Notes: generated from the letters alone by a model not told the origin. Numbered from the stretch's first letter, positions 1-5,370 are shown. The stretch is 6,121 bases of DNA from TMP-24 sp964600685 (GCA_964600685.1 CAZRKU010000134.1:1-6121); one strand, 5' to 3'. Program-made: numbers and translations.

Positions 1-392
1 GTGCCGTCGAGCATCGAGAACCGCGTGGTCCCGTCCGGCATCAGGCCCTGGCCCTGCGTCGCCCGGATCGCGGTGCAGAGGTTCGTCTTGCGCGAGAGGC
101 AGGAGGGGCACTCGCGGCATTCCGGGGTGTAGAGCGGGATCACGTGGTCGCCGGGTTTCAGCGTCTTCACGCCGGGTCCGCATTTTACCACCACGCCCGC
201 GCCTTCGTGGCCCAGGATCGAGGGGAAGATGCCTTCGGGGTCGGCCCCCGACAGGGTGAATTCGTCGGTATGGCAGATGCCGGTGGCCTTGATCTCGATC
301 AGGACCTCGCCCTCTTTCGGGTCGTCAAGGTTCACCTCCATGATTTCCAGCGGTTTTCCGGCGGCAATCGCGACGGCGGCACGGGTTCTCAT
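1..392 (-). CDS. S-(hydroxymethyl)glutathione dehydrogenase / class III alcohol dehydrogenase, N-terminal 130 residues (partial)
   Basis: Zinc- and NAD-dependent enzyme that oxidises S-hydroxymethylglutathione, the spontaneous adduct of formaldehyde and glutathione, to S-formylglutathione in the cytoplasm. Members of the family also reduce S-nitrosoglutathione. The visible part is the start of the GroES-like catalytic domain. Cys40 in the GICHTD motif and His62 in LGHEGAG are the first two catalytic zinc ligands. Cys92, Cys95, Cys98 and Cys106 form the structural zinc lobe (PECRECPSC...NLC). The segment IRATQGQGLMPDGTTRFS (109-126) is typical of class III enzymes. The ATG at 392-390 is preceded by a good Shine-Dalgarno sequence (GGGAGGTG). 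The C-terminal NAD-binding domain lies outside the window. It is divergent from the I78 lipoprotein gene, with 75 bases between the starts. Class III identity is confident; frmA, adhC and flhA-linked adhI are names used for it in different species, so no symbol is given. Confidence 0.96.
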   Translation of the reverse strand, partial: MRTRAAVAIAAGKPLEIMEVNLDDPKEGEVLIEIKATGICHTDEFTLSGADPEGIFPSILGHEGAGVVVKCGPGVKTLKPGDHVIPLYTPECRECPSCLSRKTNLCTAIRATQGQGLMPDGTTRFSMLDG

Positions 393-467
393 CTGGCACC
401 TCCCTGTTATGATGTTGGCGAGGACATTCGGCCAAAGCGGGCCCTGACGCAAGGAAAGGAACGACAG

Positions 468-737
468 ATGCGCGCGTTTTCCGTCACGCTTCTGATGCTG
501 CCACTCGGCGCCTGCATCGCGCAGGTTCCCGCCGGGCCGGACCTGACGGCCAGCTGCGGGGCGGAAAGCCTGCAGGGCCTGGTCGGGCAGCCCGAAAGTG
601 TCGCGGCGGCGATGGCCTTCGCCCGGGAGGTGCGCATCATCCGTCCCGGAACGGCGGTCACGATGGACTACCGGCCGGACCGGCTGAACATCGTCATCGA
701 CGCCGGCGGAAAGATCAGCGCGGTTCATTGCAGCTGA
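468..737 (+). CDS. I78 family peptidase-inhibitor lipoprotein
   Basis: A predicted protein of 89 residues. The first 15 residues form a short lipoprotein signal peptide ending in the lipobox LGAC, with Cys16 as the lipidation site, so the mature protein is probably anchored in the outer or inner membrane facing the periplasm. The rest matches the small inhibitor I78 family (Pfam Inhibitor_I78). A conserved LQGLVGQP motif (about 35-42) is followed by RIIRPGTAVTMDYRPDRLNI (about 57-76) and a C-terminal DAGGKISAVHC strand. Cys30 and Cys88 could form the family's disulfide. Family members inhibit serine proteases such as elastase and subtilisin; the target here is unknown. The ATG at 468 was chosen over upstream in-frame starts because it begins the signal peptide and follows AAGGAAAGGA. 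A hairpin begins about 23 bases after the stop. Confidence 0.9.
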   Translation: MRAFSVTLLMLPLGACIAQVPAGPDLTASCGAESLQGLVGQPESVAAAMAFAREVRIIRPGTAVTMDYRPDRLNIVIDAGGKISAVHCS

Positions 738-751
738 CCTGAAAGCCCCCC

Positions 752-781
752 GAAAGCAAAAGCCCCGCCAGGGCGGGGCTT
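752..781 (-). terminator. Rho-independent terminator hairpin (best on minus strand)
   Basis: AAGCCCCGCC (760-769) pairs with GGCGGGGCTT (772-781), giving about nine GC-rich pairs around a tight loop. On the minus strand the stem is followed by a U-rich tract (TTTTGCTTTC), the usual intrinsic terminator arrangement. On the plus strand no T-run follows (GAGCGAAGTC), so it is a weaker stop for the lipoprotein gene just upstream, although the hairpin alone may help there. No minus-strand protein gene ends here, so the minus-strand polarity suggests a non-coding transcript entering from the right. Confidence 0.75.
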
Positions 782-906
782 GAGCGAAGTCGGTTCCGGT
801 GGCGCGAACTGGGTGGGGGCTGTTGGCCGCGCCACCGGAACCTAGCGTATTTCGCTGGGATTGAACCTCTCATCCGATGGCGGCGATTCGCGGGAGGGAT
901 CATGGC
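757..906 (-). ncRNA. Candidate small structured RNA, family not recognised
   Basis: Read on the minus strand, this stretch has three elements in the order of a small RNA gene. First is a weak promoter-like pair just upstream (TTGCCC at 941-936, 17 bases, TACCTT at 918-913). Second is a perfect 15-bp hairpin (842-828 with 806-792) inside a second 6-bp helix (856-851 with 788-783). Third is the intrinsic terminator at 781-752. The 21-base hairpin loop reads C-rich on this strand (CAGCCCCCACCCAG), and CCCTCCC occurs near the proposed 5' end. Such C-rich stretches could pair with G-rich ribosome binding sites. I could not match it to SRP RNA, tmRNA, 6S RNA or a tRNA. The 5' end is a guess. It could instead be only a DNA dyad or a double terminator. 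Confidence 0.3.
783..856. repeat. Long inverted repeat with outer helix
   Basis: GGTTCCGGTGGCGCG (792-806) is perfectly complementary to CGCGCCACCGGAACC (828-842), separated by 21 bases. Outside it AGCGAA (783-788) pairs with TTCGCT (851-856), leaving an asymmetric internal loop of 3 and 8 bases. A perfect 15-bp dyad plus a coaxial outer helix is unlikely by chance and is not explained by any neighbouring gene. It could act as RNA on either strand; the neighbouring terminator favours the minus strand. Between 857 and about 980 I see no further gene or clear structure. Confidence 0.85.
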
Positions 907-982
907 GGCAGAAAGGTAACTTCATGGCGGATTCCGGGCAACAGGCGGCACGGACAATGGGGCGCAGCTCGCTCATATGGGC

Positions 983-1010
983 TTGATTTTGAAGTCAGGC
1001 GGCGTAGGAT
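983..1010 (+). promoter_or_regulatory. Possible sigma-70-type promoter of the DUF2794 gene
   Basis: TTGATT (983-988) and TAGGAT (1005-1010) are separated by 16 bases and each match four of six consensus positions. Transcription from this pair would begin about seven bases after the -10 box, essentially on the ATG at 1017, giving a leaderless message. The AGGA inside the -10 box also sits seven bases before the ATG and could instead be a Shine-Dalgarno sequence of a transcript started further upstream. Confidence 0.35.
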
Positions 1011-1016
1011 TCGCCC

Positions 1017-1364
1017 ATGACGGTTCAGACGCCGACACCTTTCCCCCTGTCCGCCGCCCTGCCCGAGCAGGTCGCCTTCGACCGGGCGGAGCTGGGCGCG
1101 ATCCTTGGCCTTTACGGGCGAATGGTCGCGGCGGGCGAATGGCGGGACTATGCCATGTCGTTCCTGCGCGACTGCGCGATCTTTTCGGTCTTCCGCCGCG
1201 CGGCAGAAACGCCGATCTACCGGATCGAGAAACATCCCGGCCTGCGCGCGCGCCATGGCATGTATGCGCTGATCGGCATGGACGGCCAGATCCTGAAACG
1301 GGGCCATGATCTGCCATCGGTCCTGCGGCTGCTGGAACGCAAGCTGATCCGGCCGGTGGAATAG
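1017..1364 (+). CDS. DUF2794 family protein
   Basis: A predicted soluble protein of 115 residues with no signal peptide or membrane segment. It matches the alphaproteobacterial family of unknown function DUF2794. The recognisable core runs FDRAELGAILGLYGRMVAAG (about 19-38), then EWRDYAMSFLRDCAIFSVFRR (39-59, conserved in the family), AETPIYRIEKHPGL (61-74) and GQILKRGHDLPSVLRLLERK (about 91-110). The length is normal for the family, so it appears complete. No biochemical function is known to me. The start at 1017 is the only one in this frame that keeps the family's N-terminus. It stands alone, convergent with the NlpC/P60 gene, whose stop codon is only five bases past its own. Confidence 0.9.
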   Translation: MTVQTPTPFPLSAALPEQVAFDRAELGAILGLYGRMVAAGEWRDYAMSFLRDCAIFSVFRRAAETPIYRIEKHPGLRARHGMYALIGMDGQILKRGHDLPSVLRLLERKLIRPVE

Positions 1365-1369
1365 GTGCG

Positions 1370-2197
1370 CTAAGGCCGGCGGCAGCCCAGGAACACGTCC
1401 CCCTCCTGCGCGCGGATGCGGGCGAGCCCTTCGGCGATCCCTTCACAGGTCACGGCCATGCGGAAGCCGTTGGCGTGGATCATCCGGTCAGGCCCGGTGA
1501 CCATCGCCACATGGCCCTTCCAGAAGAGAAGATCGCCCCGCCGCAGATCCGCACCCGCGGCCAGCCGGGTGCCGACAGACGCCCATTGCAGATCGCTGTC
1601 GCCGGGGCAGGGGATGCCGCAGGCCAGAAGCGCCGCCTGCACCAGCCCGGAACAGTCGATCCCGCCGCGCGAATTGCCGCCCCAGAGGTAGGGTGTGCCG
1701 ATGAACATCTCGGCAATTCCCGCCGGATCGGTGAGCGGTGGGCCAACCGGCCGCAGATGCACCGAGGGCACATATAGGCCCAGATCGGTGATGGCGAACC
1801 GGCCTTCCGTTCCAACGATCGCCAACTGGCAGCCGAAACTGAGGCTTGCCAGTTCGCGCCGCCTGATCGAAGCGGTGGCGTAAAGATGGGTGGCGGGCGC
1901 GGCGACAAAATGGGTCGCGCCCCGATCCGGCCCGAGCGCGGAGAGCGCGACATAACCGCAATACCCATCCTTGCCCACGCGCAGGAAGGCGTGCCTGTCC
2001 AGCCGTTCGAGCACAAGAACAGGATCGCCCATCAGAAGCTGCCGGTCGCGCGGCCCGTCCTGCCGGGCAAGGAGATCGGCCAGCGGCGCGGCGATCCGGG
2101 CCGCCTCCCCCTCGACATAGCGCTCGGCCTTGACCAGCCCCTTCAGCGACAGATGGGCCACGCGGCCGTTAGCGGGCAGAAGGCGCCGGTCGGTCAT
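1370..2197 (-). CDS. NlpC/P60 family cysteine peptidase with N-terminal SH3-type domains (dipeptidyl-peptidase VI-like)
   Basis: A 275-residue C40-family cysteine peptidase. Family relatives such as YkfC and dipeptidyl-peptidase VI cut L-Ala-gamma-D-Glu-containing cell-wall peptides, releasing dipeptides from free muropeptides. The N-terminal half (about 45-150) looks like two bacterial SH3-type domains: GDPVLVLERLDRHAFLRV then DGYCGYV, and a second one ending LYVPSVHLRP. The C-terminal NlpC/P60 domain begins near residue 157 with GTPYLWGGNSRGGIDCSGLV. Cys182 is the nucleophile, His229 (KGHVAMV) the general base and His241 (MIHANG) the third polar residue. There is no signal peptide, so it should act in the cytoplasm, which fits recycling of imported peptides more than wall cleavage. 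Its ATG overlaps the stop of the upstream aminopeptidase (ATGA) and has no strong Shine-Dalgarno sequence, which points to translational coupling. Family certain; substrate inferred. Confidence 0.94.
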   Translation of the reverse strand: MTDRRLLPANGRVAHLSLKGLVKAERYVEGEAARIAAPLADLLARQDGPRDRQLLMGDPVLVLERLDRHAFLRVGKDGYCGYVALSALGPDRGATHFVAAPATHLYATASIRRRELASLSFGCQLAIVGTEGRFAITDLGLYVPSVHLRPVGPPLTDPAGIAEMFIGTPYLWGGNSRGGIDCSGLVQAALLACGIPCPGDSDLQWASVGTRLAAGADLRRGDLLFWKGHVAMVTGPDRMIHANGFRMAVTCEGIAEGLARIRAQEGDVFLGCRRP

Positions 2198-3570
2198 AGC
2201 GACAGAACTTCGGGCAGGGCGTCCAGTATTGCGCGCGCGCCCTGGCCCGCCCCGCCCTTCGGCCGCCCTGGCGCGGCGGTCGGCTGCCAGCCGTAGATGT
2301 CGAAATGCACATAGCGCGGGCTGGCGGTCACGAACCGGCGCAGGAACAGGGCGGCGGTGATGGATCCGGCAAAGCCGAAACCCGGCGCATTGTCCAGATC
2401 GGCAATGTCGGGTTCGATCACGCTTTCATAAGGCGTCCAGAACGGCATCCGCCAGACCGGATCGGCCACGCGGCGGGCGGCATCGGTGAGGGCCGCGACG
2501 AAAGGTTCGTCGTCGCTGTAGAAGGGTGCAAGGTCCGGCCCGACCGCCGTGCGCGCCGCGCCGGTCAGCGTGGCCATGGAGATCAGAAGCTCGGGCTTTT
2601 CCTCGTCGGCCAGGGCGAGAGCGTCCGCCAGCACCAGACGCCCCTCCGCGTCGGTGTCATTCACCTCGACCGTCAGTCCCTTGCGGCTGGTCAGGATGTC
2701 TTTTGGTCGCATGGCGTCGCCGGCGATCACATTTTCCACCGCCGGGATCAGCACCCTGAGCCTGATCGGCAGTTTCAGCGCCATGATCATGTGCGCCAGG
2801 CCCAACACCGTCGCCGCGCCGCCCATGTCCTTCTTCATCAGGCTCATGAACCCGCCGGTCTTGATGTTGAGGCCGCCCGTGTCGAAACAGACGCCCTTGC
2901 CCACCAGCGTGAGCGCCGGGCCCGTGGCACCCCAGCGCAGGTCGATCAGCCGGGGCGGTCGGGTGGAGGCGCGTCCGACCGCATGGATCATCGGAAAACC
3001 TCCGGCCAGAAGCGCGTCGCCGGCAATCACGCGGATGCTTGCCCGGTGCTGGTCGGCAAGCCCGCGCGCAGCCTTTTCCAGCTCCTCAGGCCCCATGTCG
3101 GAGGCGGGCGTGTTGATCAGATCGCGGGTCAGAAATTCACCTTCGGCAATGATGCGCAGGCGGTCTGCATCCACCCCGGCCGGGGCCCTCAGGCGGGCTT
3201 TCTGCGGACGGGCGGACTTGTAGCGGTCGAAACGGTAGCTGGCCAGAAGCCAGGCCAGCGCTGCTTCTTCCGGCGCCTCAAGCGTTCCTTGAAGATGCCA
3301 GTCACCAGCCGGAAGGCTGGCGGCCGCCTGCGCCAGGGGAAAGCGTCCGCGGGCGCGCGCCGGTGCCGTGCCCATTCCGAAGGCCGCGCCGGACAGGCCG
3401 CCATCCGAAGCCGGCAGAAGCACCAGTTGCCCCAGCGCGCCGGTAAAGCCCTGCCCGGCAAGCCAGGTCCTGGCAGAGGCGGGCAGGCCGGCGGCAAAGT
3501 GCTCCGCCTCCCCCTCCGCAATCAGATGGAGCGGCAGGGAGGGGGCGGCGGGGTCGGCGAATGCGGGCAT
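2194..3570 (-). CDS. M17 family leucyl aminopeptidase
   Basis: A two-metal aminopeptidase removing N-terminal residues from peptides in the cytoplasm. From the chosen start it has 458 residues: a short variable N-terminal domain (1 to about 140) and the M17 catalytic domain. Metal ligands are visible as Lys225 (LVGKG), Asp230 (CFDTGG), Asp248 (KKDMGG), and Asp307 and Glu309 in the family signature NDTDAEGRLVLADAL. Lys237 and Arg311 are the catalytic lysine and arginine. The C-terminal GRPKGG motif (435-440) is also typical. It is shorter than E. coli PepA (about 500) but in the usual range for alphaproteobacterial members. The ATG at 3570 follows AAGGA at good spacing; an in-frame GTG at 3597 lacks this and would add nine unlikely residues. 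It is the first gene of a two-gene unit with the NlpC/P60 peptidase, overlapping it by four bases. Confidence 0.95.
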   Translation of the reverse strand: MPAFADPAAPSLPLHLIAEGEAEHFAAGLPASARTWLAGQGFTGALGQLVLLPASDGGLSGAAFGMGTAPARARGRFPLAQAAASLPAGDWHLQGTLEAPEEAALAWLLASYRFDRYKSARPQKARLRAPAGVDADRLRIIAEGEFLTRDLINTPASDMGPEELEKAARGLADQHRASIRVIAGDALLAGGFPMIHAVGRASTRPPRLIDLRWGATGPALTLVGKGVCFDTGGLNIKTGGFMSLMKKDMGGAATVLGLAHMIMALKLPIRLRVLIPAVENVIAGDAMRPKDILTSRKGLTVEVNDTDAEGRLVLADALALADEEKPELLISMATLTGAARTAVGPDLAPFYSDDEPFVAALTDAARRVADPVWRMPFWTPYESVIEPDIADLDNAPGFGFAGSITAALFLRRFVTASPRYVHFDIYGWQPTAAPGRPKGGAGQGARAILDALPEVLSL

Positions 3571-3596
3571 GATCGGTCCTTGCTGGCGTCGCGCCA

Positions 3597-3625
3597 CAGT
3601 AGGATTTTGCCGCTTGCACCCGCAA
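3597..3625 (-). promoter_or_regulatory. Possible promoter of the aminopeptidase-NlpC/P60 unit
   Basis: On the minus strand TTGCGG (3625-3620) and CTACTG (3602-3597) are spaced by 17 bases in the 87-base gap between the unknown helical protein and the aminopeptidase start. A start near 3590 would give a leader of about 20 bases that includes the AAGGA ribosome binding site. The -10 match is weak, and read-through from the upstream gene on the same strand is an alternative. Confidence 0.25.
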
Positions 3626-3657
3626 GTCCCGTCCGGCGCAGGTCGCCCGCAGCCGCC

Positions 3658-4038
3658 TCACAGCCGAATGTCGCGCAGATCCCAGATCGCGAACTGTGAC
3701 CGTTCGCCGATCCGGGCGAGGCGCGTCAGGATCGCGGCCTGGGCGGTTCTGTCCGCGACCTCGGTCGCCATGACGACGTCGATGGCCACCCGCGCCAGCG
3801 TCGCCATGCCCACTTGCGCCGCCACCTGCGCCAGAAGCCGCGCGGAACGCGCCAGCGCCAGATCCTGGCCATCGTCCGCCTGCCTGAACATCTCGGCCAG
3901 GCGCGCGCTCAGTTCCTCCATCGCCCGGCCCAGCACCTGCGCCGCCCCGCGTTCGCCCAACTCGGCATAAAGTGCCGTCAACGGATCGGGATCGAGCCTG
4001 ATCCCCTCCTCATGTCTTAGAATCGCCAGAACCGGCAC
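3658..4038 (-). CDS. Conserved hypothetical helical protein, Hpt-like but lacking the phosphorylatable histidine
   Basis: I do not recognise a named family, though it resembles small proteins I associate with Rhodobacterales. From a GTG start at 4038, preceded by AAGGGG at six bases, it has 126 residues. A further in-frame TTG at 4095 would add 19 residues but has no support. After a conserved-looking IRLDPDPLTALYAELGERGA segment (13-32) it is almost entirely helical, ending GERSQFAIWDLRDIRL. Residues 66-85 (ARLLAQVAAQVGMATLARVA) follow the spacing of an Hpt helix hairpin (AHxLKGxAxxLGxxxL), but Arg67 stands where the phosphorylated His would be. No signal peptide or membrane helix. It lies 87 bases upstream of the aminopeptidase on the same strand and may be cotranscribed with it. 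A regulatory or scaffolding role is conceivable but unproven. Confidence 0.72.
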   Translation of the reverse strand: MPVLAILRHEEGIRLDPDPLTALYAELGERGAAQVLGRAMEELSARLAEMFRQADDGQDLALARSARLLAQVAAQVGMATLARVAIDVVMATEVADRTAQAAILTRLARIGERSQFAIWDLRDIRL

Positions 4039-4090
4039 CTTGAACCCCTTTCCGCTGCACCCAAATGCCGGTCCAGCCTGAACCCTGCCG

Positions 4091-4107
4091 ATCAAAGATT
4101 GGTTGAT
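4091..4107. promoter_or_regulatory. Small dyad overlapping the putative carbonic anhydrase promoter
   Basis: ATCAA (4091-4095) and TTGAT (4103-4107) form an inverted repeat separated by seven bases. The right arm lies on the proposed -35 box of the carbonic anhydrase promoter. The position suits an operator for a dimeric regulator, but a 5-bp dyad can occur by chance. The spacing is two bases longer than the classical LysR ATC-N9-GAT box. Confidence 0.25.
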
Positions 4108-4131
4108 GGCCGGGTGAAATAACGCTCGAAT
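4103..4131 (+). promoter_or_regulatory. Possible promoter of the carbonic anhydrase gene
   Basis: TTGATG (4103-4108), 17 bases, then TCGAAT (4126-4131); each box keeps four of six consensus bases and the spacing is ideal. A start near 4138 would give an untranslated leader of about 70 bases before the ATG at 4210. The 171-base gap between the divergent genes (4039-4209) shows no other gene. Confidence 0.35.
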
Positions 4132-4209
4132 TTGAACCAGCAGCCCTCTAAGACGGCACCGACGATCAGGCCTGCGCCATCACGGCCACAAGATCAGAGG
4201 ACAACGACG

Positions 4210-4860
4210 ATGCACCATGCCCGCCCGCTGCCTTCCTACCTTGTCCAGCGCTACCATGGCTGGAAGGCCACCACCTGGCAGGAAAACAAGGCCTGGTACA
4301 AGCGCCTTGCGCAGGGCGGCCAGCATCCGCGCGCGATGGTGATTTCGTGCTGCGATTCGCGGGTTCACGTCACGTCGATCTTCGGCGCGGATCAGGGCGA
4401 GTTTTTCATCCACCGCAACATCGCCAATCTGGTGCCGCCGCACAATCCGGACGGAGAACATCACGGCACCTCGGCCGCGCTCGAATATGGCGTCACCGCG
4501 CTGAAGGTAGCGCATCTGGTGGTGATGGGCCATTCCGGCTGCGGCGGGGTTCGGGGCTGTCATGACATGTGCTCGGGCCATGCGCCGGAACTGGAAGAAA
4601 AATCAAGTTACGTGGGCCGCTGGATGGATATTCTGCGTCCCGGCTACGAACGGGTGAAGGAAGTTGCAGATGAAGCCGCGCGGATCGCCGCCCTGGAACA
4701 GCAGGCGGTGGTGATCAGCCTGGAAAACCTGATGACCTTCCCGTTTGTCCAGAGGGCGGTGGCGGAGGGCGAACTGTCCCTGCACGGCCTGTGGAACGAC
4801 ATCGCCGACGGGGGCCTGTCGCAATATGATCCGGAGTCAGCCGGGTTCGTGCCGCTCTGA
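4210..4860 (+). CDS. Beta-class carbonic anhydrase
   Basis: Zinc enzyme interconverting CO2 and bicarbonate in the cytoplasm, supplying bicarbonate for carboxylation reactions and helping pH balance. The protein has 216 residues, a normal length. The zinc site is complete: Cys47 and Asp49 with Arg51 in the CxDSR motif (ISCCDSR), and His108 and Cys111 in GHSGCGGV. Asp49 and Arg51 form the catalytic dyad. HRNIANLVPP (68-77) and EYGVTALKV (92-100) are conserved family segments, and SLHGLWNDIADGGLSQYDPE near the C-terminus is typical of alphaproteobacterial enzymes. The ATG at 4210 follows AGAGGA and starts the conserved ARPLPSYLVQRYHGWK N-terminus; an upstream in-frame TTG at 4132 would add 26 residues without family support. 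The gene for an RHH-like protein follows after 51 bases with no terminator between. Confidence 0.96.
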   Translation: MHHARPLPSYLVQRYHGWKATTWQENKAWYKRLAQGGQHPRAMVISCCDSRVHVTSIFGADQGEFFIHRNIANLVPPHNPDGEHHGTSAALEYGVTALKVAHLVVMGHSGCGGVRGCHDMCSGHAPELEEKSSYVGRWMDILRPGYERVKEVADEAARIAALEQQAVVISLENLMTFPFVQRAVAEGELSLHGLWNDIADGGLSQYDPESAGFVPL

Positions 4861-4873
4861 CACGGCGCGGTTG

Positions 4874-4888
4874 CTAATCCCGGCTTAA
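4874..4888 (+). promoter_or_regulatory. CtrA-like site upstream of the RHH-like gene
   Basis: CTAA-N7-TTAA (4874-4877 and 4885-4888) differs by one base from the alphaproteobacterial CtrA consensus TTAA-N7-TTAA. It lies 24-38 bases before the ATG at 4912, where it would overlap a promoter. In DNA this GC-rich, two spaced AT tetramers stand out, but the site is short and could be chance. Confidence 0.3.
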
Positions 4889-4911
4889 CCAGAATCGGCC
4901 AGCCTTCGTCC

Positions 4912-5343
4912 ATGGCGAAGGATCAGAGCGTTGCGCTGACATTATCGGACGATCTGCTGCTGGCGCTCGGTCGCGCCGCGCGGGAGGCGCGCGTCAGACC
5001 CAGCGAATATATGCGCGCGGTGCTGGAGATCGCGCTTGACCGCGACGGGTTTGGCCTGCCCGGCGCGGAAGATGCGGTGCGGATCGCGCTGCATCTGGCG
5101 ACCGGCTGGCCCGACCTGCAAAAACGTCTGCGCGCGCGGGGCCGCGTCCTGCGCGCCGGGGAGGGGGGAGAGCTTTTCCTGCACAGTTGGCCTGCAAATC
5201 GGCGGCTTCTGCCCCTGGTCCTGTTCGGCGAAAGCCGGGCGGGGCTGACGCTCAGGTTCGACACGCCCTTCCCGCCGGATCCGGCGGGCCTGCCTTTCCG
5301 CACGCGCCGCATCCGTGCGACGGGCCAGACCAAAGCCGCCTGA
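4912..5343 (+). CDS. Hypothetical protein with N-terminal ribbon-helix-helix-like domain
   Basis: A predicted 143-residue soluble protein. Residues 6-12 (SVALTLS) look like the short DNA-contacting strand of a ribbon-helix-helix fold, followed by helix A (about 13-26, DDLLLALGRAAREA) and helix B (about 29-43, RPSEYMRAVLEIALD), so it may dimerise and bind DNA like CopG/Arc-type regulators. The remaining hundred residues are not recognised. They include a second helical stretch (about 52-76) and a strand-rich arginine- and proline-rich tail with LFLHSW, LPLVLFGE and LTLRFDTPFP. No partner toxin gene is adjacent, so I would not call it an antitoxin. The ATG at 4912 has no good Shine-Dalgarno sequence; the next in-frame Met (residue 34) would destroy the RHH part. 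It may be cotranscribed with the carbonic anhydrase or use its own promoter near the CtrA-like site. Confidence 0.7.
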   Translation: MAKDQSVALTLSDDLLLALGRAAREARVRPSEYMRAVLEIALDRDGFGLPGAEDAVRIALHLATGWPDLQKRLRARGRVLRAGEGGELFLHSWPANRRLLPLVLFGESRAGLTLRFDTPFPPDPAGLPFRTRRIRATGQTKAA

Positions 5344-5352
5344 CCCGCCATG

Positions 5353-5370
5353 GGTGCTTGCCGAAGCACC
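5353..5370. repeat. Small hairpin after the RHH-like gene
   Basis: GGTGCTT (5353-5359) pairs with AAGCACC (5364-5370) around a GCCG loop, ten bases past the stop. No T-run follows on either strand, so it is not a canonical terminator. It may protect the 3' end of the message. Between it and 5449 I see nothing else. Confidence 0.5.

Noticed and set aside
393..467. TTGGCC, 17 bases, TCATAA on the minus strand as the promoter of the formaldehyde dehydrogenase gene.
   Set aside because: Transcription from this pair would begin within the Shine-Dalgarno sequence only a few bases before the ATG, so it is not convincing. A TTGGC-N11-GCCAA dyad (415-435) was also noted but is too short to call.
848..880. 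A GGTTCAATCCC string on the minus strand resembling a tRNA T-arm.
   Set aside because: The flanking bases do not form the 5-bp T-stem (only two pairs), and no acceptor, anticodon arm or CCA end can be built around it.
757..906. Possible SRP RNA, tmRNA or 6S RNA.
   Set aside because: The SRP GNAR/GGAA signature, a tmRNA tag-peptide reading frame with a tRNA-like end, and the 6S open-bubble architecture were not found, so it is listed only as an unnamed candidate.
900..1446. Two overlapping minus-strand frames (900-1307 and 973-1446) opposite DUF2794.
   Set aside because: DUF2794 on the plus strand is recognisable along its whole length; the antisense products are compositional shadows.
2305..3699. 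A 464-codon open frame on the plus strand opposite the aminopeptidase.
   Set aside because: It lies antisense to a clear M17 gene with intact catalytic motifs. Its translation is low-complexity (rich in Arg, Gln, His and Gly) and matches no family; long antisense frames are common in GC-rich DNA.
4912..5343. Antitoxin of a toxin-antitoxin pair.
   Set aside because: No small toxin-like gene lies on either side; neighbours are carbonic anhydrase and asd.
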